From: JAVBQB01 sp031549265
GTDB lineage: Bacteria > Bacillota > Clostridia > Oscillospirales > JAVBQB01
Length of the DNA: 64,000 nucleotides
Reading direction: 5' to 3'
Assembly: GCA_031549265.1 (NCBI GenBank)
Contig: JAVBQB010000003.1
Location: 25,724-89,723 of the forward strand
Under the pieces are notes generated by a model. The model worked only from the letters and a program-made list of their open reading frames with translations. It was not told the origin of the DNA and did no database searches. This document shows, one piece after another, positions 45,439-53,430 of this stretch; position 1 is the first letter of the stretch; every line of letters starts with the position of its first letter. A program made the translations under genes and the position numbers.

Positions 45439-46578
45439 TCAATAGAATCCTTTGGCCAGCATTTCAAATTGCTTTTCGACTGTCAGAAAAACCTCCACAA
45501 GACTCGGGTCAAACGAGTATCCCGAGTCCTTTTCGATCAGCTTAACCGACATTTCGTGGCTGATCTCGCCCTTATACGGCCGGTGTGACCGGAGCGCGTC
45601 GTACACGTCGGCTATGGCGAGCACCCGCGCCATAAACGGGATGTCCTCGCCGGCAAGCCCGTCAGGATAGCCCTCGCCCGACCATTTCTCGTGGTGGCTG
45701 CGCGCCATTGTCAGCGCGTGCTTCAGGAAGATATTGTCATGCGCGAAGCGGATTGCCTCCGATATGGAATCCGCGCCGAACAGCGTGTGCGCCGGCATCG
45801 CCTCAAGTTCCTGCGGCGACAGCATGGACTTGATTATCGAATCGGCTCCCTGGTTTGTGTGGGTCTTTATGCTGTCAAATTCGTCCGAGGTCAGCTTGCC
45901 GGGTTTGAGCAGGATGTGGTCGGGGATCGCAATTTTTCCGACGTCGTGCAGCTTGGACGACAAGACGATGGCGGGAATGTCCTCGACTTCGATCCCCTCC
46001 GCCTTGTTCGCGTTAAACAGCGCGTCCAGCAATATTTCAACGTACTGCGAGACTCTGATTGTGTGCCCTCCGGTATAGCCGTCCCGCTTCTGGATAAGGT
46101 CCGAAACCGTATGTATGATGGCGAACTGGAGCTGGAGTATGTTCTGCGTCTTTTCGTCGACCAGCGATTGCAGATTGTTCGCGTACCCCGCGAGCTCTTT
46201 TTTCTGGCTCAGCATGGTCAGATGGATTTCCACCCGCTTTTTGAGCAGCTCGGGATGGATTGGCTTCACGATGTAGTCGACCGCGCCGATTGACAGGCCG
46301 TCGACCTCAGTCTCCACCTCGTTTGCCGCCGTGAGGAAAATGATGGGTATTTCGGCCAGGTTGCCGTCGCTTTTCAGAGTTTTCGCGAGCTGGAACCCGT
46401 CCACATCCGGCATATTGACGTCAAGCAGAATGAGGTCGGGAAGCTCGCTGAGCTTGCCCAGCACTTTCAGCGCCATCGCTCCCGAAGGCACCGGAACCAC
46501 GGTATACGATTTTTCCAGCACCTTTTTTGCGAGAGTAAGATTAATTACGTTATCATCAACGATCATTATCCTGCTCAT
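45439..46578 (-). CDS. REC-HD-GYP response regulator (c-di-GMP phosphodiesterase)
   Basis: 379 residues, RpfG-like. The receiver (1-120) has IVDDN, phospho-Asp in LILLDVNMPDVDG and Lys in IVKPI. The HD-GYP domain (about 155-365) has HDVGKIAIPDHIL and the GYP-type motif HHEKWSGEGYPDGL, which bind a metal centre and hydrolyse c-di-GMP. It is the first gene of the minus-strand signalling cluster, with GAGGTG 8 nt before the ATG, and is the probable output of the relay formed by the sensors downstream. Confidence 0.92.
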   Translation of the reverse strand: MSRIMIVDDNVINLTLAKKVLEKSYTVVPVPSGAMALKVLGKLSELPDLILLDVNMPDVDGFQLAKTLKSDGNLAEIPIIFLTAANEVETEVDGLSIGAVDYIVKPIHPELLKKRVEIHLTMLSQKKELAGYANNLQSLVDEKTQNILQLQFAIIHTVSDLIQKRDGYTGGHTIRVSQYVEILLDALFNANKAEGIEVEDIPAIVLSSKLHDVGKIAIPDHILLKPGKLTSDEFDSIKTHTNQGADSIIKSMLSPQELEAMPAHTLFGADSISEAIRFAHDNIFLKHALTMARSHHEKWSGEGYPDGLAGEDIPFMARVLAIADVYDALRSHRPYKGEISHEMSVKLIEKDSGYSFDPSLVEVFLTVEKQFEMLAKGFY

Positions 46579-46625
46579 GCGGAAAACACCTCTGGTTTCG
46601 TCTTTTATTATGTTATGGGTAGCAA

Positions 46626-46655
46626 TATATACAGCAATAGTATATTAGCATACAA
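46626..46655 (-). promoter_or_regulatory. Putative promoter of the signalling cluster
   Basis: On the minus strand TTGTAT (46650-46655), 18-bp spacer, TATATA (46626-46631), about 45 nt before the HD-GYP start codon. AT-rich surroundings make this a moderate call. Confidence 0.45.
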
Positions 46656-46768
46656 GAATTTAAAAATCCATCATTTTTCACACGAATTTCATCAGAATAC
46701 GACATAATATTGAGCCGCTTTCGAACCATTCGATTATTGTGTACTATTTTCGTAGATGTTGCTCAATC

Positions 46769-46797
46769 TTGATTATTTTGACTTGTTCATTTATAAT
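46769..46797 (+). promoter_or_regulatory. Promoter for the Ser/Pro-rich lipoprotein gene
   Basis: TTGATT (46769-46774), 17-bp spacer, perfect TATAAT (46792-46797), with a leader of about 130 nt before the ATG at 46935. Confidence 0.7.
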
Positions 46798-46934
46798 ATA
46801 TAAGACTTTTCAATTTGATCCGGACGCACTGTCCCGAATACGGGTTCGCGTCATCAGCTTTTTGTCAGCACGGCAGCGTTTTTTGCGCGAATCTGCGCCA
46901 CCGTGCCCGATTATATTTACTTTTGGAGCTTGAA

Positions 46935-47708
46935 ATGAAAAAATTCTTTAGCGTATTGCCTGTGCTTCTTTGTTTTATCTTGCTTGCGGGCTGCTTCGGC
47001 CCTCCGTCCGACCCGCCTCCTACCAAACCACCGGCGCTTGACGAGGTTTCTGCATCGCCTGACGCCGAAGCCCCGGCCTCCCCGGACGCCGATGTCTCCT
47101 CCGCCTCTCCCGCAGATGAGGAAAAACCCTCTCCGGAGGACGCGAGCCCGTCCCCCGCGGATACCGGCAACGCTCCGTCAACAGCAGACACCGGCGACAA
47201 AACAGGCGCAGATACCGGGGATACTCCGACCGTGTCCGACCCGCCTCCGGAAAGTTCCGCTCCGAACGAATCCGCCCCTCCCGCGGACTCTCCCTCGCCC
47301 GCTCCGACTCATTACACGTTTACCGTGCCGGACGGATGGGTATCCGCCAATATCGAAAACGGAAAATCGCTGACGAATCCCTCGATTCCGGGCGCTGAAA
47401 TCAGGATTACCAGATACGGGGGCGAGGGTGATCAATTCAACTCCAGCAACTTCAAAAACTGCCTCAGCAGGCATCCCGAAATATCCGACAAAAGGGTCGC
47501 TGGGTTTTTCACCTATAGAATGGACGGCGTGGCGTTCAACAGCTTTAATTTCACCGGCGACATCCAGGGCCGCGAGATCGGCGGCAGTTCCTTTTGGATT
47601 AGGCTGGGCGACGATCTTCTGATCTGCGACGGAATTGCGCCGGTCAAAAACCAGGATTTGGTCGGCGACGCCGTCTCCGCCATTCTGTATTCCAGCAAGT
47701 TCCAATGA
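46935..47708 (+). CDS. Lipoprotein with Ser/Pro/Asp-rich stalk and unknown C-terminal domain
   Basis: 257 residues. The signal peptide ends in lipobox LLAGC (about residue 20). Residues 21-125 are a disordered stalk rich in Ser, Pro, Ala, Asp and Glu, typical of wall-spanning spacers. The C-terminal domain (about 128-257, FTVPDGWVSANIENGKSLTN ... FTYRMDGVAFNSFNFTGDIQ) resembles PsbP/DUF1795-like modules in outline, but I cannot assign it. GGAG lies 7 nt before the ATG. Followed 44 nt later by the phosphodiester glycosidase gene, possibly in the same transcript. Confidence 0.8.
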   Translation: MKKFFSVLPVLLCFILLAGCFGPPSDPPPTKPPALDEVSASPDAEAPASPDADVSSASPADEEKPSPEDASPSPADTGNAPSTADTGDKTGADTGDTPTVSDPPPESSAPNESAPPADSPSPAPTHYTFTVPDGWVSANIENGKSLTNPSIPGAEIRITRYGGEGDQFNSSNFKNCLSRHPEISDKRVAGFFTYRMDGVAFNSFNFTGDIQGREIGGSSFWIRLGDDLLICDGIAPVKNQDLVGDAVSAILYSSKFQ

Positions 47709-47752
47709 GCGCGAAGCTGAATGGGTAAAAACTAAATACTTGGGGTGGGTTA

Positions 47753-49420
47753 ATGAAAAAGCTATCGTCCTTTGTTCTGGCCTTCGCGATGCTGGCGGCG
47801 CTCTTGCCGACGGGCACCAGAGCGCTCGCCGCCGATACCGTCTGGCAGTCCTCCAAGAGCGTGTCCTTCCCCGGAGGCAGCAGAACGGTCACCGCCGTGT
47901 ACATAAACACTAGCGACAAGACGCTGATGGTCGACGCCGTGTTCGCCGGCGGCCAGATCGGCAGCACCGCCAGCCTCAGCGCGATGGCCGAGACAAAGAA
48001 CACCGGCGGCCGCCAGGTTGTCGCCGCCATAAACGGCACTTTTTTCGACGCCTATGTTAAAAGCGGGCCCAAGCTGCCCTTTGGCACCATTGAGTCCGGC
48101 GGCAGGCTGGTCTACGCCAACGACGCTCCGACCTTCGCCTTCAGCTCGGCAGCAGGGCCGATGATCTCTTACGCCTGCCCCAAGATCACCGGCAGAGTCT
48201 ACAACACCGGCAACGACGGCCAGAAAACGCTGGAATGGAAGAACGAAACGGTCAACAGCCTCTACAGTAAGGATCAGGGACACGCGGTTTTCACGACGGC
48301 ATACGGCAAGACCACCGGCCCGCACAACATGACCTCGTATGTGGTCAGAAACGGCGTTATAACCGAGAAAATACAGGGCGAGGCTCCGATATACGCGGAC
48401 GGTTACACCATCGTAACCAACTACGCGTGGAACATCAGCGACATCTACAAGGTCGGCTGCAGGATAGATATGGAGATCAAAAGCTACGACCGCGGCGGCA
48501 ATCCGCTCGGCGACGACTGGGACAGCGCCGAAACCATGCTGGGCGTCGGCCCGACGCTGGTGCGCGGCGGGAATATTATCGCCGACCCGGCCGCCGAGGG
48601 CTTTTCCGAGGGCAAAATCGCGACTGGAGCCGGACAGCGCAGCTTCATCGGGTATACAAAGGACAAAATTCTCGTTATGGGCACGGTTCCGAACGTTACG
48701 ATCAAACAGCTGGCGCAGGTCGCCCAGAGTATGGGACTGACCGACGCTATGAACCTCGACGGCGGCGCTTCATCCGGCCTTTACTACAACGGCAAGTACG
48801 TGACCAGCCCGGGCAGGGATCTCAGCAACTGCCTGGTCGTCACAAGGGGCGCGGCACCGGCTCCTCCTCCCGACAACGGCGCGGTTCCGTCCTCCTGGGC
48901 AAAAGCTGAGATCGACGCCGCCATTGCCCGCGGACTTGTCCCCGCCGAGCTTCAGTCCCGCTATAGGGACAATATTACGCGGCTGGACTTTTGCCACTTG
49001 CTCGGACAGGCTATCGAGGTGAAAACCAGCCGTTCGCTGCGGGAGCTTTCGGACTCATACGCTTCCCCGCAGGCTCCGCTCACTTTCTCCGACACGATGG
49101 ACGAAAGCGTCGGTTATCTCAGCCGGATGGCGATTGTATCGGGCTATCCCGATGGGCGTTTTGGTCCTAGCGACCAAATTGAGCGCCAGCAAGCCGCGAA
49201 GATACTGGCCGTCACCGCCGCCGCCGTCAATGGATCTTCAACCAGCGGTTTTGCGCCCGCTTTCGCGGATAACTCGAATATCGCGGCCTGGGCGCTGCCG
49301 TTCGTCGGCTACGTCTCAAGCTCCGGCATCATGAAGGGCCTGGACGGCAACCGCTTCGACCCGACCGGCAAATACACCCGCGAGCAGTCGGTCATTACCG
49401 TGCTGAGGCTGCTCGGCTGA
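47753..49420 (+). CDS. Secreted phosphodiester glycosidase (NAGPA-like) with SLH domains
   Basis: 555 residues. A signal peptide (about 1-26) is followed by a phosphodiester glycosidase / NAGPA domain (about 60-365) with AAINGTFFDAY, AETMLGVGPTLVRGG, RSFIGYTKDKILVMG and MNLDGGASSGLYYNGKY. The family cleaves GlcNAc-1-phosphodiester-type linkages and is often attached to bacterial surfaces. A Pro linker (about 370) leads to SLH-type repeats (about 380-555; IARGLVPAELQSRYRDNITR, MAIVSGYPDGRFGPSDQIER, KYTREQSVITVLRLLG). Likely acts on exopolysaccharide or wall phosphodiesters at the cell surface. GGGGTGGG precedes the ATG. Ends at a strong terminator. Confidence 0.88.
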   Translation: MKKLSSFVLAFAMLAALLPTGTRALAADTVWQSSKSVSFPGGSRTVTAVYINTSDKTLMVDAVFAGGQIGSTASLSAMAETKNTGGRQVVAAINGTFFDAYVKSGPKLPFGTIESGGRLVYANDAPTFAFSSAAGPMISYACPKITGRVYNTGNDGQKTLEWKNETVNSLYSKDQGHAVFTTAYGKTTGPHNMTSYVVRNGVITEKIQGEAPIYADGYTIVTNYAWNISDIYKVGCRIDMEIKSYDRGGNPLGDDWDSAETMLGVGPTLVRGGNIIADPAAEGFSEGKIATGAGQRSFIGYTKDKILVMGTVPNVTIKQLAQVAQSMGLTDAMNLDGGASSGLYYNGKYVTSPGRDLSNCLVVTRGAAPAPPPDNGAVPSSWAKAEIDAAIARGLVPAELQSRYRDNITRLDFCHLLGQAIEVKTSRSLRELSDSYASPQAPLTFSDTMDESVGYLSRMAIVSGYPDGRFGPSDQIERQQAAKILAVTAAAVNGSSTSGFAPAFADNSNIAAWALPFVGYVSSSGIMKGLDGNRFDPTGKYTREQSVITVLRLLG

Positions 49421-49477
49421 CCGCCGTGACTTCCGAATGCAGCTCCCCTTCGCCAGCCATCCGGCATTAACGCTATT

Positions 49478-49536
49478 CTCCGCCGATTAGTCTGTACGGA
49501 CGTCATGTCCGGTTGACTGCCGGCGGAGTTTTTTTT
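49478..49536 (+). terminator. Rho-independent terminator after the glycosidase gene
   Basis: CTCCGCCG (49478-49485) pairs with CGGCGGAG (49521-49528), followed directly by eight Ts. The loop contains a second hairpin (CGGAC/GTCCG around 49497-49511). Confidence 0.85.
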
Positions 49537-49800
49537 GCCGACTAACCGTCCGGGCAGTCTCGGTTTGCCATGCGTTATAGGTGCCGCAACGCCGTTATTG
49601 CCGTGACTTCGCCGCTCTGCCGTGATAAGCGGCTGCCGCACTGCCCGTACACGTATGGCTCGTCAGTGACCACAGGGCGGCGGTGTGCGCTTGGGTGCCC
49701 CATCACGGGCACTCACCAGTCATAAACACACGCGACCCGCGCGGCAGCGCTGCATTAGCGCCCGCCTCCGGTCATCGGCCTATCCCCCCCTGCGCGACTT
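49537..49800. other. Intergenic stretch without recognisable content
   Basis: About 265 G+C-rich bases between two terminators. Short open frames here have no ribosome sites or coding character. I see nothing to name. Confidence 0.5.
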
Positions 49801-49840
49801 AAAAAGGAGCCCCGGCCTTTCGGCTCGGAGCTCCTTTTTT
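49801..49840. terminator. Terminator of the CnaB-repeat surface protein gene
   Basis: AAAAAGGAGC (49801-49810) pairs with GCTCCTTTTT (49830-49839), with a partly paired inner stem. T-runs occur on both strands; on the minus strand it lies just after the surface protein gene. Confidence 0.85.
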
Positions 49841-49871
49841 GAGAGGCAACAATTATTTCATTTAGTTAGAA

Positions 49872-51923
49872 TCAGTCTTCTTTTTTCTTGCCGCGGATGA
49901 CGAGGCCCGATCCGCCGATCAGCATGCCCGCGATTCCAATGATGGCCATCGGCAGTCCGCCGGCCTTGGGCAGCTTGGGTTCGTCGATTACTTCGAATGC
50001 CGGTGCGGCGAGGGGAGGTGCAGCTTCGGCTATTTCGACAGTCTCTTCAACCGGGGTTTCTTCCACGTAAGCGAGGGGAGGTGCGGGTTCGCTGACAACT
50101 TCGGTCACAGGCTCCGCCGCGGGTACTTCGTTGGGGGTTGTGGTGGTCGTTGTGGTTGTGGTGGTTCTGGGGATCGATCTGTCGCGGTTGGTTGTGGTCG
50201 TTGTGGTTGTGGTGGTTGTGGTCGTGGTGTTCTGGCGGTTGGTGAAGGTTACAGTCACGGTGGCGTCGGTCTGAGCCGTGATGTTGGCAATATAGGCTCC
50301 GAGGTTGTTAGGCGCAACGTTGACTGCGTCGCCGGTTCCTACCTGTACTGTGGCTCCGATCAGGGTGTAGCCGGTGATGGCGTTTTCGCTGATCTGATAT
50401 GCGCCGGAGTCAACGTCGTTCACACCGAGTTTGAAGCTGTTCGGAGCAAAGGACACGAGAGCGTCGAGCGCTGCGGTGTTGTCAATTCTGACGCCGTCGC
50501 TGTTCTGCCAAACTTTGTTTATGATAACTCTGGCTTTGGCGGGGTCTTCCTTCGGGTTTTCCTTGTTGGTTACTACTACTTCGATAAGGGGCGCGCCGGA
50601 TGTGGGTATTATGACCGTGAATTCGCCGTTAGTCAGGGGCAGGGGTTCGCCGTTGATCGTCGCCGAGATGATGGTGTAGCCCGCTACAGCGTTTTCTTTG
50701 AATGTGTAGGCGCCGGGATCCATGTCGTGGGCTATGCCCGCTGTGAGGACGATCGGGGTGCCGGATTCAATTACCTGAGTGAAAGTGGGGACAGCGGTGT
50801 TCGAGCTTTCATTGCCGCTTGCGTTCTGCCACTGTTTGTAGATTATGAGCTGGGCTTTGACGGGTTCATCGGGAATATCTTTCTTGTTAACCACTGTTAC
50901 TACGATAGCGAGGTCGGCATCGCCCTGCTCGGGTACGGTTACGGTGAAGGTGCCGTCGTTGTTCGGTTTAACTGCCGCACCGTTGGCCGCCACGCTCTCG
51001 ATGGAGTAGCCTGCTGTTGCGCTTTCGGTAAAGGTGTATTCGCCTGCGGTGATCTCAATCGCATCGGCTCCGGCTGTCAGGATTACATTGTTAGCTTCGT
51101 CGGTGAAGGTGGGAGCGTCATGCGTGATCTCATCGGGCCACTCTTTTACTATTTTGATGGTGGTCTTGGCTTCGGGCTCTTCGGGAATATCTTTCTTATT
51201 AACCACTGTTACTACGATTGCGAGGTCGGCATTGCCCTGCTCGGGTACGGTTACGGTGAAGGTGCCGTCGTTGTTCAGTTTAACCGCCGCACCGTTGGCC
51301 GCCACGCTCTCGATGGAGTAGCCTGCTGTTGCGCTTTCGGTAAAGGTGTATTCGCCTGCGGTGATTTCTGCCGGAGCAGCTCCTGCTGTCAGGGTTACTT
51401 TGTTAGCTGCGTCGGTGAATGTAGGAGCGTCATGCGTGATCTCGTCAGGCCACTCTTTTACTATTTTGATGGTCGTCTTGTATTCGGGCTCCACTACTTC
51501 GCCCCGGAATGTGATGTTGCTTATGTCTTTACTCGAATCCAATCCGATAAAGGCATATTGGCCTTTTGTCATACCGCCTTCAAATTCATACCTCAGATAG
51601 GATTGACCGGTCATACCAGGTTGTTTACCAGCGTGAAGCGCTATCCAGTCGATTCTGACATCGCCCACGACCGTTACCTTGACTGTCGTCTTGCTAATCA
51701 GTTCAATATACAGTGCGTTCGTTTCTCCAAAAACGCTAAAAGAGGTGCTGCCCATTTCCGGTTTGTACTGTACCTGGCCGGCCCATACATTATCTGCGAC
51801 AGCTACGCCGTCTACTGTTCTGTCGGTCGGGTCTGCCGCGAATGCGCCGATTCCTGTGAGTCCGAGTCCCGCGATAAAGATGAGTGCGAGTGCGAGTGAT
51901 AAAAACCTGTTAGTCTTTTTCAT
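49872..51923 (-). CDS. Wall-anchored repeat protein with CnaB-like modules and poly-Thr stalk
   Basis: About 683 residues. A signal peptide (about 1-30) and a unique N-terminal domain (about 31-145) are followed by four CnaB/prealbumin-like modules of about 100 residues. Each has a Lys in the first strand (KIVKEW, YKQWQN), a Glu in a YTFTES/YTFKEN motif and an Asn/Lys near the end (VVNKK, VTNKE), which suggests internal isopeptide bonds. Modules 1 and 2 are almost identical. A poly-Thr stretch (13 Thr, a NRDRSIPR break, 10 Thr) forms a stalk. The C-terminus is a sortase-type signal, LPKAGG, hydrophobic helix, RGKKKED, with Ala in place of the usual Thr. I chose the ATG at 51923 because AGGAG precedes it and a typical signal peptide starts there. 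Confidence 0.88.
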   Translation of the reverse strand: MKKTNRFLSLALALIFIAGLGLTGIGAFAADPTDRTVDGVAVADNVWAGQVQYKPEMGSTSFSVFGETNALYIELISKTTVKVTVVGDVRIDWIALHAGKQPGMTGQSYLRYEFEGGMTKGQYAFIGLDSSKDISNITFRGEVVEPEYKTTIKIVKEWPDEITHDAPTFTDAANKVTLTAGAAPAEITAGEYTFTESATAGYSIESVAANGAAVKLNNDGTFTVTVPEQGNADLAIVVTVVNKKDIPEEPEAKTTIKIVKEWPDEITHDAPTFTDEANNVILTAGADAIEITAGEYTFTESATAGYSIESVAANGAAVKPNNDGTFTVTVPEQGDADLAIVVTVVNKKDIPDEPVKAQLIIYKQWQNASGNESSNTAVPTFTQVIESGTPIVLTAGIAHDMDPGAYTFKENAVAGYTIISATINGEPLPLTNGEFTVIIPTSGAPLIEVVVTNKENPKEDPAKARVIINKVWQNSDGVRIDNTAALDALVSFAPNSFKLGVNDVDSGAYQISENAITGYTLIGATVQVGTGDAVNVAPNNLGAYIANITAQTDATVTVTFTNRQNTTTTTTTTTTTTTNRDRSIPRTTTTTTTTTTPNEVPAAEPVTEVVSEPAPPLAYVEETPVEETVEIAEAAPPLAAPAFEVIDEPKLPKAGGLPMAIIGIAGMLIGGSGLVIRGKKKED
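50137..50230 (-). repeat. Threonine-codon repeat (ACN runs) encoding the stalk
   Basis: On the minus strand, runs of ACC/ACA/ACG codons encode 10 and 13 consecutive threonines, separated by a short NRDRSIPR segment. In-frame triplet runs like this can change length by replication slippage without breaking the gene. Confidence 0.85.
50871..51494. repeat. Tandem 312-bp duplication within the surface protein gene
   Basis: Units 50871-51182 and 51183-51494 are nearly identical over most of their length, each encoding one 104-residue CnaB-like module (THDAPTFTD ... ESATAGYSIESVAANGAAVK). The DNA-level similarity indicates a recent duplication. Confidence 0.85.
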
Positions 51924-52000
51924 GATATTTGCTCCTCTCAATATTGTGTATTATTGTTCTATTTCGTGCCGACTTTTTCCGCGGCGTTAATCATGGCTTG

Positions 52001-52029
52001 ATTCTAACACGCCAATATTGCTGTGTATA
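52001..52029 (-). promoter_or_regulatory. Putative promoter of the CnaB-repeat protein gene
   Basis: On the minus strand TATACA (52024-52029), 17-bp spacer, TAGAAT (52001-52006), giving a leader of roughly 70 nt. Confidence 0.45.
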
Positions 52030-52485
52030 CGACCCGTTGGCATAGTTTCACTGTTTTGGGCGGGTAGTATTTTTTTGTCCTCAGAATTTTGCAATTGATC
52101 CCGGCTCGCCCTCTCCCCCGCATTGCCGTATCATCCGGCAAAGTGCCTTCGGCGCGCCCATCTCCGTCACAAATTCCGCAACACGTTCTCCCGCATTAGT
52201 TTTGTATTCAGTACCTTGCCCGTCTGATGCCGCTGCACCCCTCGCCCTCCGCCGGATTGCATGGTAATCGGCCCGAATCAGACACAAATCTCGTATACTA
52301 CCCTCTGTAGAATTAATTCACTGTGCTTTTCATTAATTCCGGGGCATTTTCAATTTGCCCGCGTAAACCTTTATTGTTTTGTCTAAAATTAATTGACAGC
52401 CAGGTTAAAGCAAGCTCCGGAATATTGATTCGATCTAAAACATGTAACCGAAATGCGTTCGACCATTACTAATCGCAGGTGTATT
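52030..52485. other. Intergenic region without a supported gene
   Basis: About 450 bases. A 68-codon minus-strand frame (52081-52287) has no ribosome site or recognisable motif and is not called. It leads into the G-rich hairpin at 52486. Confidence 0.5.
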
Positions 52486-52529
52486 CGCGGGTAGGGTAGG
52501 GGTGGGTAGGTACCCCTACCCTACCCGCG
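52486..52529. repeat. 18-bp perfect inverted repeat with G-quadruplex motif
   Basis: Arms 52486-52503 and 52512-52529 are perfectly complementary (arm CGCGGGTAGGGTAGGGGT), with an 8-nt loop that is itself G-rich. The plus strand from 52489 has four G-runs (GGG-TA-GGG-TA-GGGG-T-GGG) fitting a G-quadruplex. No T-run follows, so it is not an ordinary terminator. Confidence 0.85.
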
Positions 52530-52726
52530 CGTACCCACTGCGGCACAGACGTATCGGCGTTTTTACCCTCTTGGCTCCGTCTGGACACCGCTGCAATCAG
52601 CCAGCGCCGCCGCATCTTGAAATATCTCCTGTGACGCGTTTTCCGCTTATCAAGCGGCGGCATGATTCTCTCAAGTCATAATTTCGGGTCGGGTCACTGG
52701 GGCCCTCGGCCGATTCCAGGCATAGA

Positions 52727-52762
52727 AAAAGCCCCGGAACCTTATGGTTCTGAGGCTTTATT
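52727..52762 (-). terminator. Terminator-like hairpin
   Basis: AAAGCC...GGAACC pairs with GGTTC...GGCTTT with a TTAT loop and one mismatch. On the minus strand it ends in five Ts. It may terminate the transcript of the relaxase-like remnant. A further hairpin (GGCGGCTG/CAGCCGCC, about 52855-52878) lies between them. Confidence 0.6.
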
Positions 52763-52898
52763 CTGGCACGCTAGTTTGACCCAAATACGAACGTGGTAAT
52801 AGTGCCAAACGGCTTTGTACTGGTTATACCATTTAACAGATAACTGTCAAAGGCGGCGGCTGGCTTATGTCAGCCGCCTCATTATTATCCTTGCTAAA

Positions 52899-53213
52899 TT
52901 AGTCGCTTTGAAGCTGTGCGGTCTCCATTCGTTTTGCCATGCTTTCACGTTCACCTGCTGTCGCTTTTCTTTTGAGTTCGGCGTTTGCCTGTTCTGACAT
53001 CTCAAACTCACGCCGGTATTTTTTGAGTTGCGCCTCAAGGCTCTCCGTGCTCGGAAAGAACTTATGCAGCAGGACGATAGTTTTGTCGCGCTTTTTGCCT
53101 GCGTTGAGTGGGTTAATACCGTCAAGCACAGCTCGTATTTGCTCGGCCTGCTTTGTGAGATGCACTGACTGCCTGAATACTCTTGTCGCTATTCTATAAT
53201 GCTAAATGCGTCG
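52899..53213 (-). pseudogene. Fragment resembling the C-terminus of a plasmid-recombination/relaxase protein
   Basis: The minus-strand frame is open from 53213 to 52899 and contains INPLNAGKKRDKTIVLLHKF, FPSTESLEAQLKKYRREFEM and a basic, helical end. This looks like the C-terminal part of Mob/Pre-type relaxases of Firmicute mobile elements, but only about 100 residues remain and the catalytic N-terminal domain is missing. A GTG at 53165 could start an 88-residue protein, but similarity seems to continue before it (RIATRVFRQS), so a truncated remnant is more likely. The family assignment is from memory of such sequences and needs a search. Confidence 0.45.
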
Positions 53214-53358
53214 AATGAACGCCGTGAATCGATGTATAATTGACTGTTTTCATATTAAATAATACTGAACTCTAAATATGCCACAATAGGAATTTTTCTA
53301 TAAAAAACTTGCTCCCTGCCGCATTGAGAGGACACAAAACATATTTTCAAAATGCCTC

Positions 53359-53412
53359 TTGACAAGTTAGATCACTCGTGCTAACATATGGTTAGTACGA
53401 GTGATCTAACTT
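53359..53412 (+). promoter_or_regulatory. Promoter buried in a large palindromic operator (TetR-type) for the MATE operon
   Basis: TTGACA (53359-53364), 17-bp spacer, TAACAT (53382-53387). A perfect 16-bp inverted repeat AAGTTAGATCACTCGT (53364-53379 with 53397-53412) extends inward with CTAAC/GTTAG to form a nearly 49-bp palindrome covering the spacer, -10 and start region. The TetR-family gene in the same operon is the natural candidate to bind it. Confidence 0.85.
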
Positions 53413-53430
53413 GATTTGGAGGAACTCAAT

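Noticed and set aside
49537..49800. Search for a tRNA or small RNA between two terminators
   Set aside because: No cloverleaf pattern or promoter could be recognised.
50137..50230. Short triplet runs considered as a CRISPR or intergenic satellite
   Set aside because: They are in-frame threonine codons within a clear gene; no spacer-repeat pattern.
50727..51899. A 390-codon plus-strand open frame
   Set aside because: It is antisense to the CnaB-repeat surface protein; its repeated, Cys/Tyr-rich peptide simply mirrors the duplicated DNA, and it has no ribosome site.
52081..52287. A 68-codon minus-strand frame in the gene-free region
   Set aside because: No ribosome site, promoter or recognisable motif.
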